From Maridesulfovibrio zosterae DSM 11974 (GTDB lineage Bacteria > Desulfobacterota > Desulfovibrionia > Desulfovibrionales > Desulfovibrionaceae): 64,000 nucleotides of DNA. Position 1 is the first letter of the stretch. Each line of letters begins with the position of its first letter. The stretch is from NCBI RefSeq assembly GCF_000425265.1, contig NZ_AUDC01000002.1:1-64000 (forward strand), in the 5' to 3' direction. A program made the translations under genes and the position numbers. Below the pieces are notes generated by a model. That model searched no databases. It saw nothing but the letters and a program-made list of their open reading frames with translations, and had not been told where the DNA came from. Below, one piece after another: positions 49,254 through 57,354 of the stretch.

Positions 49254-50219
49254 ATGGACAATAATAAGAATCATGGACTACTTGGGGTTAAAAAAAACAG
49301 AGCAATTCTTGTTTCACCGGATGAAGAGTTTAAAGTTCTTTTAAGCAGTATTTGGCCTGAAGATGTGCTTGAATTCACTTTTTATTCTGAAGCCAAAGGA
49401 GCTGTAGAAGACCTGTTTAATAATCCTCCTGATTTATTGGTAGTGGATAATAGGCTGCAGGATGTTTCCGCTTCTGACCTTGCCCGACTTGTGAAAAGTG
49501 AAAATGTTTATCGACAGCTTCCGGTTATCGTTTGTATGGATGAAGCTGATTTTGATAATCCGTGGGATTGGAATAAAATTGAAGTTGATGACTTTATATT
49601 GCGTCCGTTCATCAAATCTGTTGTTCGTGACAGGGTTAACCTGACTCTCTGCCGGGCATTGCGTGCCCTTGATGCAAACCCGCTTTCTAAGTTACCCGGT
49701 AATACTTCCATTATTCAGCGTATTCAAACTTTGATTGATCGTCAGCAGGATTTTGCACTTGCTTATTGTGATCTTGATTATTTCAAATCCTTTAACGATA
49801 AGTATGGATTTTCGCGCGGCGATGAAGTCCTCATGCTGAGTGCCCGTATAATAGTCAATACGGTTAAAAGCTTTGCTGGCGAACAAACTTTTGTAGGTCA
49901 TGTCGGTGGTGATGATTTTGTTGTAATAACTTCACCGGAAATTATTGAAGAAGTTTGTAAGCGCATCATCTTTTCTTTCGATAGTATAGTACCAAATTTT
50001 TATGACATGGAAGATCGCAAACGTAAGTCCATAGTTTCGACTGACCGTCAGGGGAATATTCAGACTTTTCCTTTGATGGCAATTTCTATTGCTGTTGTTT
50101 TTAATATTAACGGTAAGCTTAAACATTTTGGTGAAGTTTCAGCTATTGCAATGGGGCTTAAGAAAAAAGCCAAGGAAAACCCTAAGAGCAGTTATGTCCT
50201 CGACCGCCGCACCAACTGA
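49254..50219 (+). CDS. Response regulator-like protein with GGDEF domain
   Basis: 321 residues. The N-terminal part (about 15-130) is receiver-like with a possible acceptor Asp in DLLVVDNRLQD and a late Pro (LRPFIK, where the Lys lies after the Pro rather than before). The C-terminal GGDEF domain has LAYCDLDYFKSFNDKYGF, RGDEVLMLSARII and the signature GHVGGDDFVVI, so GGDDF in place of GGDEF. No RxxD inhibitory site lies ahead of the signature. It probably makes c-di-GMP without product inhibition, or is a degenerate binder. XerC/D gene starts inside its last codons. Confidence 0.85.
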   Translation: MDNNKNHGLLGVKKNRAILVSPDEEFKVLLSSIWPEDVLEFTFYSEAKGAVEDLFNNPPDLLVVDNRLQDVSASDLARLVKSENVYRQLPVIVCMDEADFDNPWDWNKIEVDDFILRPFIKSVVRDRVNLTLCRALRALDANPLSKLPGNTSIIQRIQTLIDRQQDFALAYCDLDYFKSFNDKYGFSRGDEVLMLSARIIVNTVKSFAGEQTFVGHVGGDDFVVITSPEIIEEVCKRIIFSFDSIVPNFYDMEDRKRKSIVSTDRQGNIQTFPLMAISIAVVFNINGKLKHFGEVSAIAMGLKKKAKENPKSSYVLDRRTN

Positions 50220-51150
50220 TTTACCTGAATCGGTCCAAATTTTTATGACTTATATGGATGTAGAGAAAAGATCATCCAAAGCTACCTTGCGTTCTTACGA
50301 AAAAGACCTGACTCAGTTTGAGGAATTTTTAAAAACACGACGTAAGTCGTTAGCCCTTCCTGAGCAGATAAAACCTGATCAGGTTCGTGAATTTCTAGCA
50401 AAGCTACATGCCAAGCGTCTTGCCAAGTCTACTTTATCCCGTAAACTTTCTTCTTTAAGATCATTTTTTAAATATATGACACGACATAGGTTTATCGCTA
50501 ATGATCCTATGGTAGGTATACGTAATCCCAAGCAGGAAATTCGTCACCCACGTTCGTTAAACGTGGATCAGGCTGTTGGTATTTTGGATGCACATATTGG
50601 TGATGAACCAGCCGATAGACGAGATCTGGCAATCGCTGAGATTTTATACGGTTCAGGTTTACGGGTGAGTGAGGCTATATCACTTGATATATATGACGCT
50701 GATACTTCCAGTGGAATTGTCCGGGTATCTGGAAAAGGGAATAAAGAGCGAATATCCCCCCTTAGTGATACTGCATGCAAAGCTATTGATGCATATCTGG
50801 CTGTACGTGAAGATTTTCGCCCAGCATTAGAGGAGCAAGCTCTGTTTGTTGGCAATCGGGGGGCGCGTATTAATCGCAGGCAGGTTAATCGTATTCTCGC
50901 CAGGATGGCAGAAAATGCAGGAGTATATGGTGGTGTTCATCCGCATATGCTCCGTCACAGCTTTGCGTCGCATATGCTTCAGTCCGGAGCTGATATGCGC
51001 TCTGTTCAGGAGCTTCTCGGGCATGAACATTTGAGCACTACGCAACGGTACACTCATTTAAATCTGCAACATATCATGAATGTCTACGACAAAGCTCATC
51101 CTTTAGCTGGAAATCAGGCACCACCTTTCAGAGATGGGGATGATGAGTAG
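50194..51150 (+). CDS. Tyrosine site-specific recombinase, XerC/XerD type
   Basis: 318 residues. SAM-like core-binding domain (about 10-105) and catalytic domain with all active residues: R157 (GSGLRVSEAISLD), K181 (VSGKGNKER), H251 and R254 (HPHMLRHSFASHML), H277 (LGHEHL) and the nucleophile Y286 (TTQRYTHL). Length and form fit the chromosome dimer-resolving XerC/D rather than phage integrases. The ATG at 50194 overlaps the GGDEF gene by 26 bases; the ribosome-binding site (AAGAGC) is weak. It is not flanked by repeats or mobile genes, so a housekeeping role at dif is more likely. Confidence 0.9.
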   Translation: MSSTAAPTDLPESVQIFMTYMDVEKRSSKATLRSYEKDLTQFEEFLKTRRKSLALPEQIKPDQVREFLAKLHAKRLAKSTLSRKLSSLRSFFKYMTRHRFIANDPMVGIRNPKQEIRHPRSLNVDQAVGILDAHIGDEPADRRDLAIAEILYGSGLRVSEAISLDIYDADTSSGIVRVSGKGNKERISPLSDTACKAIDAYLAVREDFRPALEEQALFVGNRGARINRRQVNRILARMAENAGVYGGVHPHMLRHSFASHMLQSGADMRSVQELLGHEHLSTTQRYTHLNLQHIMNVYDKAHPLAGNQAPPFRDGDDE

Positions 51151-51203
51151 AATAAATTTTAATAGGTTTTTAGTATTAACTAATTTTAATCGGAGGAATT
51201 TCA

Positions 51204-51749
51204 ATGAAGAAGCAGACTGCAGCAACAGTGACCAATGCAATTGACGCTAAAAGTGAAGAAGCAAGAAAGGATGCTCTTTTTGAAATTCGTAGTCTTAAAA
51301 AAGACCTTGCGCAGCTTGAGAAAGAACTTTCCTCAAAAAAAAGTGAAGTTACAGACCCTGCATTTGATTTAGTTCACAGCGCATTTGAAATTTTTAGGCA
51401 TACTCAGGTTATGGCTGAGAACCGTAAGCTTAACCAGCAGATAGATGAAAGTCTGGAAAAAGCTTCGTTTAAAGATTATCTTGATGGAAAAGGTGCCCGT
51501 GTTTTAAAAAAGCCTGAAGGGTGGCATTGGATTTCGCCTGCAGGGGAGATGCATTATCTTGGTGAAGCCTCAGAGACTCAGGCCGCTGCTGAAAAGCTGG
51601 AGTCAATAATAACAACAAAGCGAAACAAACCTAAGGTAGCAAAGCCATCAACACCGAAAGCAGCTCCTAAAAAAATAGCTCCTAAAAAAGTTGCTAAATC
51701 TGAAGAATCAAAAGATAAAAGTGATGTTGCTGATGGCAATGCCAAGTAG
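51204..51749 (+). CDS. Small Lys-rich coiled-coil protein, unknown function
   Basis: 181 residues. N-terminal coiled coil (about 15-95, heptads in EIRSLKKDLAQLEKELSSKK), a compact middle with KKPEGWHWISPAGEMHYLGEA, and a basic tail of Pro/Ala/Lys repeats (TPKAAPKKIAPKKVAK), like histone H1-type tails of some bacterial DNA-binding proteins. No signal peptide. GGAGG precedes the ATG. I do not recognise the family; DNA or RNA binding through the tail is a guess. A strong terminator follows. Confidence 0.6.
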   Translation: MKKQTAATVTNAIDAKSEEARKDALFEIRSLKKDLAQLEKELSSKKSEVTDPAFDLVHSAFEIFRHTQVMAENRKLNQQIDESLEKASFKDYLDGKGARVLKKPEGWHWISPAGEMHYLGEASETQAAAEKLESIITTKRNKPKVAKPSTPKAAPKKIAPKKVAKSEESKDKSDVADGNAK

Positions 51750-51784
51750 AAATATATTTTTTATAGTGAATAATGACTTTATTT

Positions 51785-51824
51785 AATTAAGAAAGGCGCT
51801 CCGAATGGAACGCCTTTCTTAATT
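51785..51824. terminator. Bidirectional terminator
   Basis: Fourteen-bp outer stem (51785-51798 with 51811-51824) with three further inner pairs after one mismatch and A/T-rich flanks, between the Lys-rich protein gene and the convergent flavoenzyme gene. Confidence 0.9.
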
Positions 51825-51844
51825 TGAACTACGAGGAAATGAGT

Positions 51845-52924
51845 TTAACGAGAACAGGCTCTATCAAACTCAGATTTAAGGTCAGTGAATAGTTGTTTGA
51901 CTGAAATGATTTTATCAGTCCTCCATGCATTGGAGCCAGCAAAAGCAAAACCGTTTTTAAGTTTGCCGCGCTGGGCGTTGATAAGTGCTGAAGCAATACA
52001 ATAGGGACTCTTTTCTACTTTGCAGCTTTTGATGCAGTGGAAAGGGCACTTGAACGGAGCTTTCTGACCATCTGTTACAGCTTGCAGGAAAGCATTTTTG
52101 ACAGCTCTTCCTGGGAGTCCCACTGGACTCTGAATGATAGTCATGTCGTCTTCGGTAGAGTTTACATAGGCCTGTTTGAACTCATCATTAGCATCGCATT
52201 CGTGGGTGGCAACAAATCTTGTTCCCATTTGCACTCCTGCAGCGCCCATTTCAATATATTTGCAGATATCTTCACCGGAGTATACTCCACCAGCTGCAAT
52301 GACAGGAATATTTCTTCCGGTTTTTTCTTCAAATGGTTTAACAGCTTTTATGACTTCAGGGAGAATCTTTTCAAGAGCAAACAAGGGATCATCAAGCTGT
52401 TCACGTTTGAAACCAAGATGTCCTCCCGCTTTGGGGCCTTCTACTACAAAGGCATCAGGTATGTAATCGAACCTGGAAATCCACTTTTTGCAGATGATGG
52501 AAGCGGCTCTACCTGAGGAGACAATGGGAACCAGCTTGGTTTTAGCTCCTTCAGTAACGTATTTGGGAAGGTCAAGAGGCAGTCCGGCACCGGAGAAGAT
52601 GACGTCTGCTCCTTCTTTAACAGAAGTACTGACCATATCAGCAAAGTTTGAAAGCGCTACCATGATATTGACTCCGAGAATACCGGAAGTCATTTCTTTG
52701 GCTTTTCTAATTTCTTCAGTAAGAGCATCGATGTGTGCTTTTGCATGATCTTTACCGCCATTCTTGCTGGTCAGGCCGATCATTGCAGCAGCAATAACCC
52801 CGATTCCGCCTTCTTTTGCAACAGCAGATGCAAGGCCGGAAAGAGATATTCCTACACCCATACCACCCTGAATTACGGGCACCTTGGCAACGAGGTCACC
52901 AATTTTGAGCTGAGGAAGATTCAT
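51845..52924 (-). CDS. NPD-family flavoenzyme (nitronate monooxygenase / FabK-like)
   Basis: 359 residues, FMN TIM-barrel of the 2-nitropropane dioxygenase family: PVIQGGMGVGISLSGLASAV, GILGVNIMVALSNF, VIFSGAGLPLDLP, VVEGPKAGGHLGF, IPVIAAGGVYSGEDI and GAAGVQMGTRFVATHECDA. Family members include nitronate monooxygenase and the enoyl-ACP reductase FabK. A cysteine-rich patch near the end (KCPFHCIKSCKVEKSPYC) is unusual for plain FabK and suggests a metal or Fe-S site or a different enzyme. AGGAGAAC precedes the start. Substrate not predictable. Confidence 0.85.
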   Translation of the reverse strand: MNLPQLKIGDLVAKVPVIQGGMGVGISLSGLASAVAKEGGIGVIAAAMIGLTSKNGGKDHAKAHIDALTEEIRKAKEMTSGILGVNIMVALSNFADMVSTSVKEGADVIFSGAGLPLDLPKYVTEGAKTKLVPIVSSGRAASIICKKWISRFDYIPDAFVVEGPKAGGHLGFKREQLDDPLFALEKILPEVIKAVKPFEEKTGRNIPVIAAGGVYSGEDICKYIEMGAAGVQMGTRFVATHECDANDEFKQAYVNSTEDDMTIIQSPVGLPGRAVKNAFLQAVTDGQKAPFKCPFHCIKSCKVEKSPYCIASALINAQRGKLKNGFAFAGSNAWRTDKIISVKQLFTDLKSEFDRACSR

Positions 52925-53175
52925 AATTAAGTTCTCCTATTACAGTATATGTTAAAGCTACTCTCTATTTATAACAACTTAAAAGCTGGAAAAGCTTGAG
53001 GGTTGAAGATCTCCTTAGATACATACATCCCTGTATTTATTGTTTAAGAGTAGTTTTTATGTCCGTGGAAAGTTTTTTCCTGTATGAGGCGTTAAGTCAA
53101 GTCCTTTTTTGATGTTACATCTCTGTATTAAAGATGATGCTGCGCTATTTTGCGTTGTATTTATATATACATTTC

Positions 53176-54366
53176 TTAGTGTATGTATTTCTCTACAATC
53201 ATTTCAGCGAAATACATGGAGCTGGTAAATGCAGGAGATATTGCATTCAATACATGTACACTCTTTTTATCACTTTCGACAAGGAAGTCCATGACAAGTT
53301 CGTTACGTTTTATATCTACCAGTTGAGGCCGGATACCAACTTTAGGAGTACTTTCGATATCATCAGGGTTTAGTTCTTTCACAAGTTTTTTGGCATCATT
53401 GAAAAAAGCGCTGAAAAAATATTTCCGAGGTTCTTCAAATGCTACAGAACGAAATTTTGGGTTGCGCATAAAAAGAATTGTATCACGCAGGAGTATATCG
53501 AATGCTTCTTTGTCCATACCTTGTATAATACCGTAATTTTCACGTCCAAATGCTGGAATAGCTGTGGGACCCAAGTATACATCCCCTGTAGCCCCACGGG
53601 TAAAATGAATACCGAGGAATGGATTCTTAATGTTAGGTACAGGGTAAATGCTTCCCTTAATTGTATGGGCTTTTTCTTTTTTCATTTTTTTATAAATGCC
53701 TTTAAACGGAATGAGCTGGTAGCCTTCACCAAAGCCGAAAGGGAGTGCTACTTTATCACTGTATGAGCCTGCAGCATTGATAAAAAGTCCACAGCTGATT
53801 TCACCCTTATCAGTAACAATTACATTGTTTTTTTTAGATGTGATAAAGGCTGTATTAAGCATGAAAGTAACTTTTCCACTTGCATCAAGATCATTGTACA
53901 GTGATTTCATCACTGCGCGAGGGTCAACAACTGCTGTATAGTGTGAGAAGAGAGCTTCATGTGTAGTTTTTGCATTGGGTTCTATTTCATTTAAATTCTG
54001 CTCATCTACAATTTCTACTTTAGCACCGTTTGCAGTAGCCCGTTTATATAATTCATGGAGTGTGGGAAGTTCAGATTCATCTCTGGCGACGATTACTTTT
54101 CCGGTTTCGAGTAGTGGAAGTTTTTTTTCTCTGCAATATTCTTTCATTCTGAAATTTCCAGATAGACAGGATACAGCACGCAGGCTTCCCGGAGCATAGT
54201 AAATACCGGCATGGAGCACTCCGCTGTTGCGTCCTGAAGCATGTTTTGCGATTTCATCTTCCTTATCAATAATCAAAATATTTTTATAACCTTTTGATAT
54301 TAGCTCGCGAGCTACAGTAAGACCTACGATGCCTGCACCGCAGATCAGAATTTCTGTTGTCTTCAT
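53176..54366 (-). CDS. lhgO: L-2-hydroxyglutarate oxidase
   Basis: 396 residues, FAD-dependent DAO-fold enzyme. FAD-binding GAGIVG (residues 10-15), HASGRNSGVLHAGIYYAPGS (the family hallmark), LETGKVIVA, VVDPRAVMKSL, INAAGSYSDKVAL, and near the end PKVGIRPQLVD. LhgO oxidises L-2-hydroxyglutarate to 2-oxoglutarate and feeds electrons to the membrane quinone pool in E. coli. It stands alone on the minus strand with about 250 bases between it and the flavoenzyme gene, in which nothing further is seen. Confidence 0.9.
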   Translation of the reverse strand: MKTTEILICGAGIVGLTVARELISKGYKNILIIDKEDEIAKHASGRNSGVLHAGIYYAPGSLRAVSCLSGNFRMKEYCREKKLPLLETGKVIVARDESELPTLHELYKRATANGAKVEIVDEQNLNEIEPNAKTTHEALFSHYTAVVDPRAVMKSLYNDLDASGKVTFMLNTAFITSKKNNVIVTDKGEISCGLFINAAGSYSDKVALPFGFGEGYQLIPFKGIYKKMKKEKAHTIKGSIYPVPNIKNPFLGIHFTRGATGDVYLGPTAIPAFGRENYGIIQGMDKEAFDILLRDTILFMRNPKFRSVAFEEPRKYFFSAFFNDAKKLVKELNPDDIESTPKVGIRPQLVDIKRNELVMDFLVESDKKSVHVLNAISPAFTSSMYFAEMIVEKYIH

Positions 54367-54447
54367 AATTATAGTCCTTTGAATTTTATAAAAAATGTAT
54401 TTTTATACCGTGAATTTTTAATGTCAAATAAATATATATGATAATTT

Positions 54448-57354
54448 TTAAGCTCCACATGCTTCACGGTATGAACACCATTGGCATTGCCCTGACCTGA
54501 TTGCTTTGAAAGTATTCTCTTTCAGCATATTATTAATGATGAGTGTGGTCAGGGCTGGGATTTTAGTTTCAATAATTTCTTCCCGGTCTTCTTCGCTGAC
54601 TTTGGAATCAAATAAGCCTTTCTCGTGGCCATCTTTGACAAGTTCAACCAGTGCAGCCTGTTTTGGGAGCTCTAATGAAGTGTGGTGGTCCATTAGAAGA
54701 TACAACGGAAGTTGCAGACTGTCTGCACTTTGTTTTATTTTTTCCAAGAAATTTATGCCGTCAAAATATATGGCTGTAGGATCGTTTAAAACAGGGGTCC
54801 AGATTGATTCATCATCCCAGAAAGATTTACGTGGCAGGTGAAGTCTTCCTGTCTTATAATCAAGAACATAGCGTTCAGCATTTCTAATATCGACCCTGTC
54901 AATTCTGCCATGAATTTTTACTGGGAATTTATCCATATCAAGCATGCCATGGGAATCCGATTCCAGTTCAACTATTGTGGTTGGCTTTAAATTCTTTAGA
55001 AAAAGTGAAAGTCTGTTTTGTCCTGCCTGTTCAAGTGATTTTTTTATGTCATACGGCAAATTACAGTATAGAGAGTCTCTTTCAAGGCGTTGCATAAAAA
55101 GATCATTCAATTCTCTGGTATCCATATCTTTTCCGCAAATTTCTTTATTAAGATGCGGAGCAAGAAAATCTTTAAGCACTGAGTGGATAAGTTCGCCGAA
55201 TCCTGCCCGGTCACCGTCCTGATCCACAGTATCTGTTTCATGTACATTGGAAAGATATCTGAAAAAAAAGTTTTTTGGACATCCTACATAACAATCAATA
55301 GCGGAAGGAGACAGTCCCTTGAACTTAAGTAGATTTTCCAGTTTTCCAGCTACCGGTTCTTTTGGTATTTCTGCAGGGGTGTTGACAATCGCCCCGACTG
55401 GAAAATTAATCGCTTTAAGAGGAAAGTTTTCAGACGGTGTAATGATTTTTTTTCTTTGCTGCTCAAGTTTCCAAAGAAGTTGCTCTACAAATCTTGAACG
55501 TACACTTTTTGAATCAAGCAGGCCTGGCTGAATTCCACTTTGATAAAATATACATGATTCTTCACTACCCATAATGAGCCGATAAAAGTTATAAGTTGCA
55601 ACGCTTTCTCTTTCCCGTGAATCCGGCAGGTCTAACAGATGGCGCAGCTGATCAGGAAGTAGCGGGTCATATGGATCTGTTCCCGGAAGTTTATCATCGA
55701 CCGTATCTAGAATAAAAGTGCGTTTGAAATTAAGCAACCTGCTTTCAAGCATACCAAGTACTTGCATTCCGGAAATCGGGTCCGGTTCAAAAGAGACTCT
55801 CTGCGATGCCAGAAGTTGCCTGAAAATTGAAAAGGACAATGATTGACCGAATATTTCATTGCTTATGAAGCTTTCACGTAATTCAGGAATTACTTCATTC
55901 ATAAGTCTGAACAGGCATTCCGAGTCGAGCAGGTAGCGGTTCCACAGAGTACCGCCACGCTGACGCAGCATTTCAGCCATATCCTGCATGCTGTCAGCCA
56001 GTTCAGATAAGGTTTCAATATCTTTGAATCCATCAATGCAAACCCGCAGTACTTCGGAACGTAATTCTTCAGTACTATCCGGATTATCAACAAGGTTTCC
56101 GTTTTCATCACTGTATACAGGAACAAAATCATTGGGATCTGCGTATGGAGCGCCATTGCGAAGTTGATTTTCCCATTGATGGAAGATGGTCCTTAACGGC
56201 TGCTCTTCATTGACTTCCAGCATTTTTAGATAGGGATGTCTGATAAGAGCCAGAATATCTTTCCAGTGAAACGTATTTCCACTGCGGTTTTCCTGTAATT
56301 TCAGGATCGCTTCAAGTAAACCGTTCAGTGCCGATCTCCCAAGAGGGTAGCCCATACTGATGTTTACATCCTGTTCCGGAAGGTGATGCATAACTGGAAG
56401 TAATAATGATGTATCCGGCAGAACAACTGCACAACCGTTAATTTCTCCAGAACAAAGTTCATCCCTCATTGCAGATAATTGTGAATGACGGTCAAATCCT
56501 TCAAAGAATTTCAGTTCAGGCAGCGTGTGGCTGTTTTCAGATGAGTGATTCGATACAGCTTCTGCTTTCCAGTTATGCAGCCAGTGAAGATGCTCCTTAA
56601 CTGCAAAATGGCTTTTTGCTCCTTCAGCTAAAGCAGGGTCGCTGTGCCAGATAATTTCCATTTGCATTTGTTCCCAGAGATAGTGAAAGAACATATCTTC
56701 CACTCCGCTTAAACCATAGAAACCGGCCAGATAAAGCTTGCGACCTTTTAAGGCTTCTTCCAGCTTATCAAAATTGGCAACAAGGCTTTTGCTTTCAAGG
56801 CCTGATGTTGTCCAGTCCCGTCTGTCCAGTTCTTCAAGATATCTGACATAAATAATTTCTATTTCTTCAAGCAGGGCAGCAGCCCAGTCCAGCACTTCAC
56901 CCTGCAGCATGTTCAGGTTGCGTGGCTTTATATCTTGACGCAGCAGCTCATCTAGAAGTGAAGCCAACCTTGTTCCCCATGGGAAAAACTGCTGCAGGTC
57001 AGTAGGAAGTTTTGAAAGCATCCCCGTAGATTGTGAGCGCAGTTTTTCAATTATATTAAAAAGAAGTCCTACTTGATCAAGTTTACCAATTTTACGTGGA
57101 AATTCAGCTGTAATTTTTGGTAACAGTGATGATACGAAGTCAGAAAATGAATATATTTCGGGAAGTATGCACGGTTTAGGAAGTTTTTCAGATGCTGCAA
57201 GTGCTTTTTTAAGATAACGGGCAGGGCGATGATGCGGGACAATCACCGTTACAGCACTTAAATCTCCATTTGATTCATCTATTATTATATCACTCAAATT
57301 TTCAATGAAGTCTTCTTTCCATGAAATGATCTGGATTGGTCTACGATTACTCAT
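54448..57354 (-). CDS. addB: AddB-like subunit of the recombination helicase-nuclease
   Basis: 968 residues. A diverged, ATPase-poor helicase-like region forms the first two thirds (SDFVSSLLPKITAEFPR, GCAVVLPDTSLLLPVM, LDTVDDKLPG), followed by a PD-(D/E)XK nuclease domain with FGELIHSVLKDFL, HGRIDRVDI and VLDYKTGRL. The four Fe-S cysteines of AddB are present: one in SAIDCYVGCPKNFFFRYL, and the C-x2-C-x5-C set CQWCSYREAC at the very end. Start overlaps the end of addA by four bases in the same strand order addA then addB. Together they resect double-strand breaks for RecA. Confidence 0.88.
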   Translation of the reverse strand: MSNRRPIQIISWKEDFIENLSDIIIDESNGDLSAVTVIVPHHRPARYLKKALAASEKLPKPCILPEIYSFSDFVSSLLPKITAEFPRKIGKLDQVGLLFNIIEKLRSQSTGMLSKLPTDLQQFFPWGTRLASLLDELLRQDIKPRNLNMLQGEVLDWAAALLEEIEIIYVRYLEELDRRDWTTSGLESKSLVANFDKLEEALKGRKLYLAGFYGLSGVEDMFFHYLWEQMQMEIIWHSDPALAEGAKSHFAVKEHLHWLHNWKAEAVSNHSSENSHTLPELKFFEGFDRHSQLSAMRDELCSGEINGCAVVLPDTSLLLPVMHHLPEQDVNISMGYPLGRSALNGLLEAILKLQENRSGNTFHWKDILALIRHPYLKMLEVNEEQPLRTIFHQWENQLRNGAPYADPNDFVPVYSDENGNLVDNPDSTEELRSEVLRVCIDGFKDIETLSELADSMQDMAEMLRQRGGTLWNRYLLDSECLFRLMNEVIPELRESFISNEIFGQSLSFSIFRQLLASQRVSFEPDPISGMQVLGMLESRLLNFKRTFILDTVDDKLPGTDPYDPLLPDQLRHLLDLPDSRERESVATYNFYRLIMGSEESCIFYQSGIQPGLLDSKSVRSRFVEQLLWKLEQQRKKIITPSENFPLKAINFPVGAIVNTPAEIPKEPVAGKLENLLKFKGLSPSAIDCYVGCPKNFFFRYLSNVHETDTVDQDGDRAGFGELIHSVLKDFLAPHLNKEICGKDMDTRELNDLFMQRLERDSLYCNLPYDIKKSLEQAGQNRLSLFLKNLKPTTIVELESDSHGMLDMDKFPVKIHGRIDRVDIRNAERYVLDYKTGRLHLPRKSFWDDESIWTPVLNDPTAIYFDGINFLEKIKQSADSLQLPLYLLMDHHTSLELPKQAALVELVKDGHEKGLFDSKVSEEDREEIIETKIPALTTLIINNMLKENTFKAIRSGQCQWCSYREACGA

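Noticed and set aside
50194-51150. Tyrosine recombinase as marker of an integrated element
   Set aside because: No direct repeats, tRNA target or phage-type genes adjoin it, and its size and motifs fit XerC/XerD.
53134-53373. 79-codon plus-strand frame near the end of lhgO
   Set aside because: Most of it is antisense to the C-terminal coding part of lhgO, with no ribosome-binding site.
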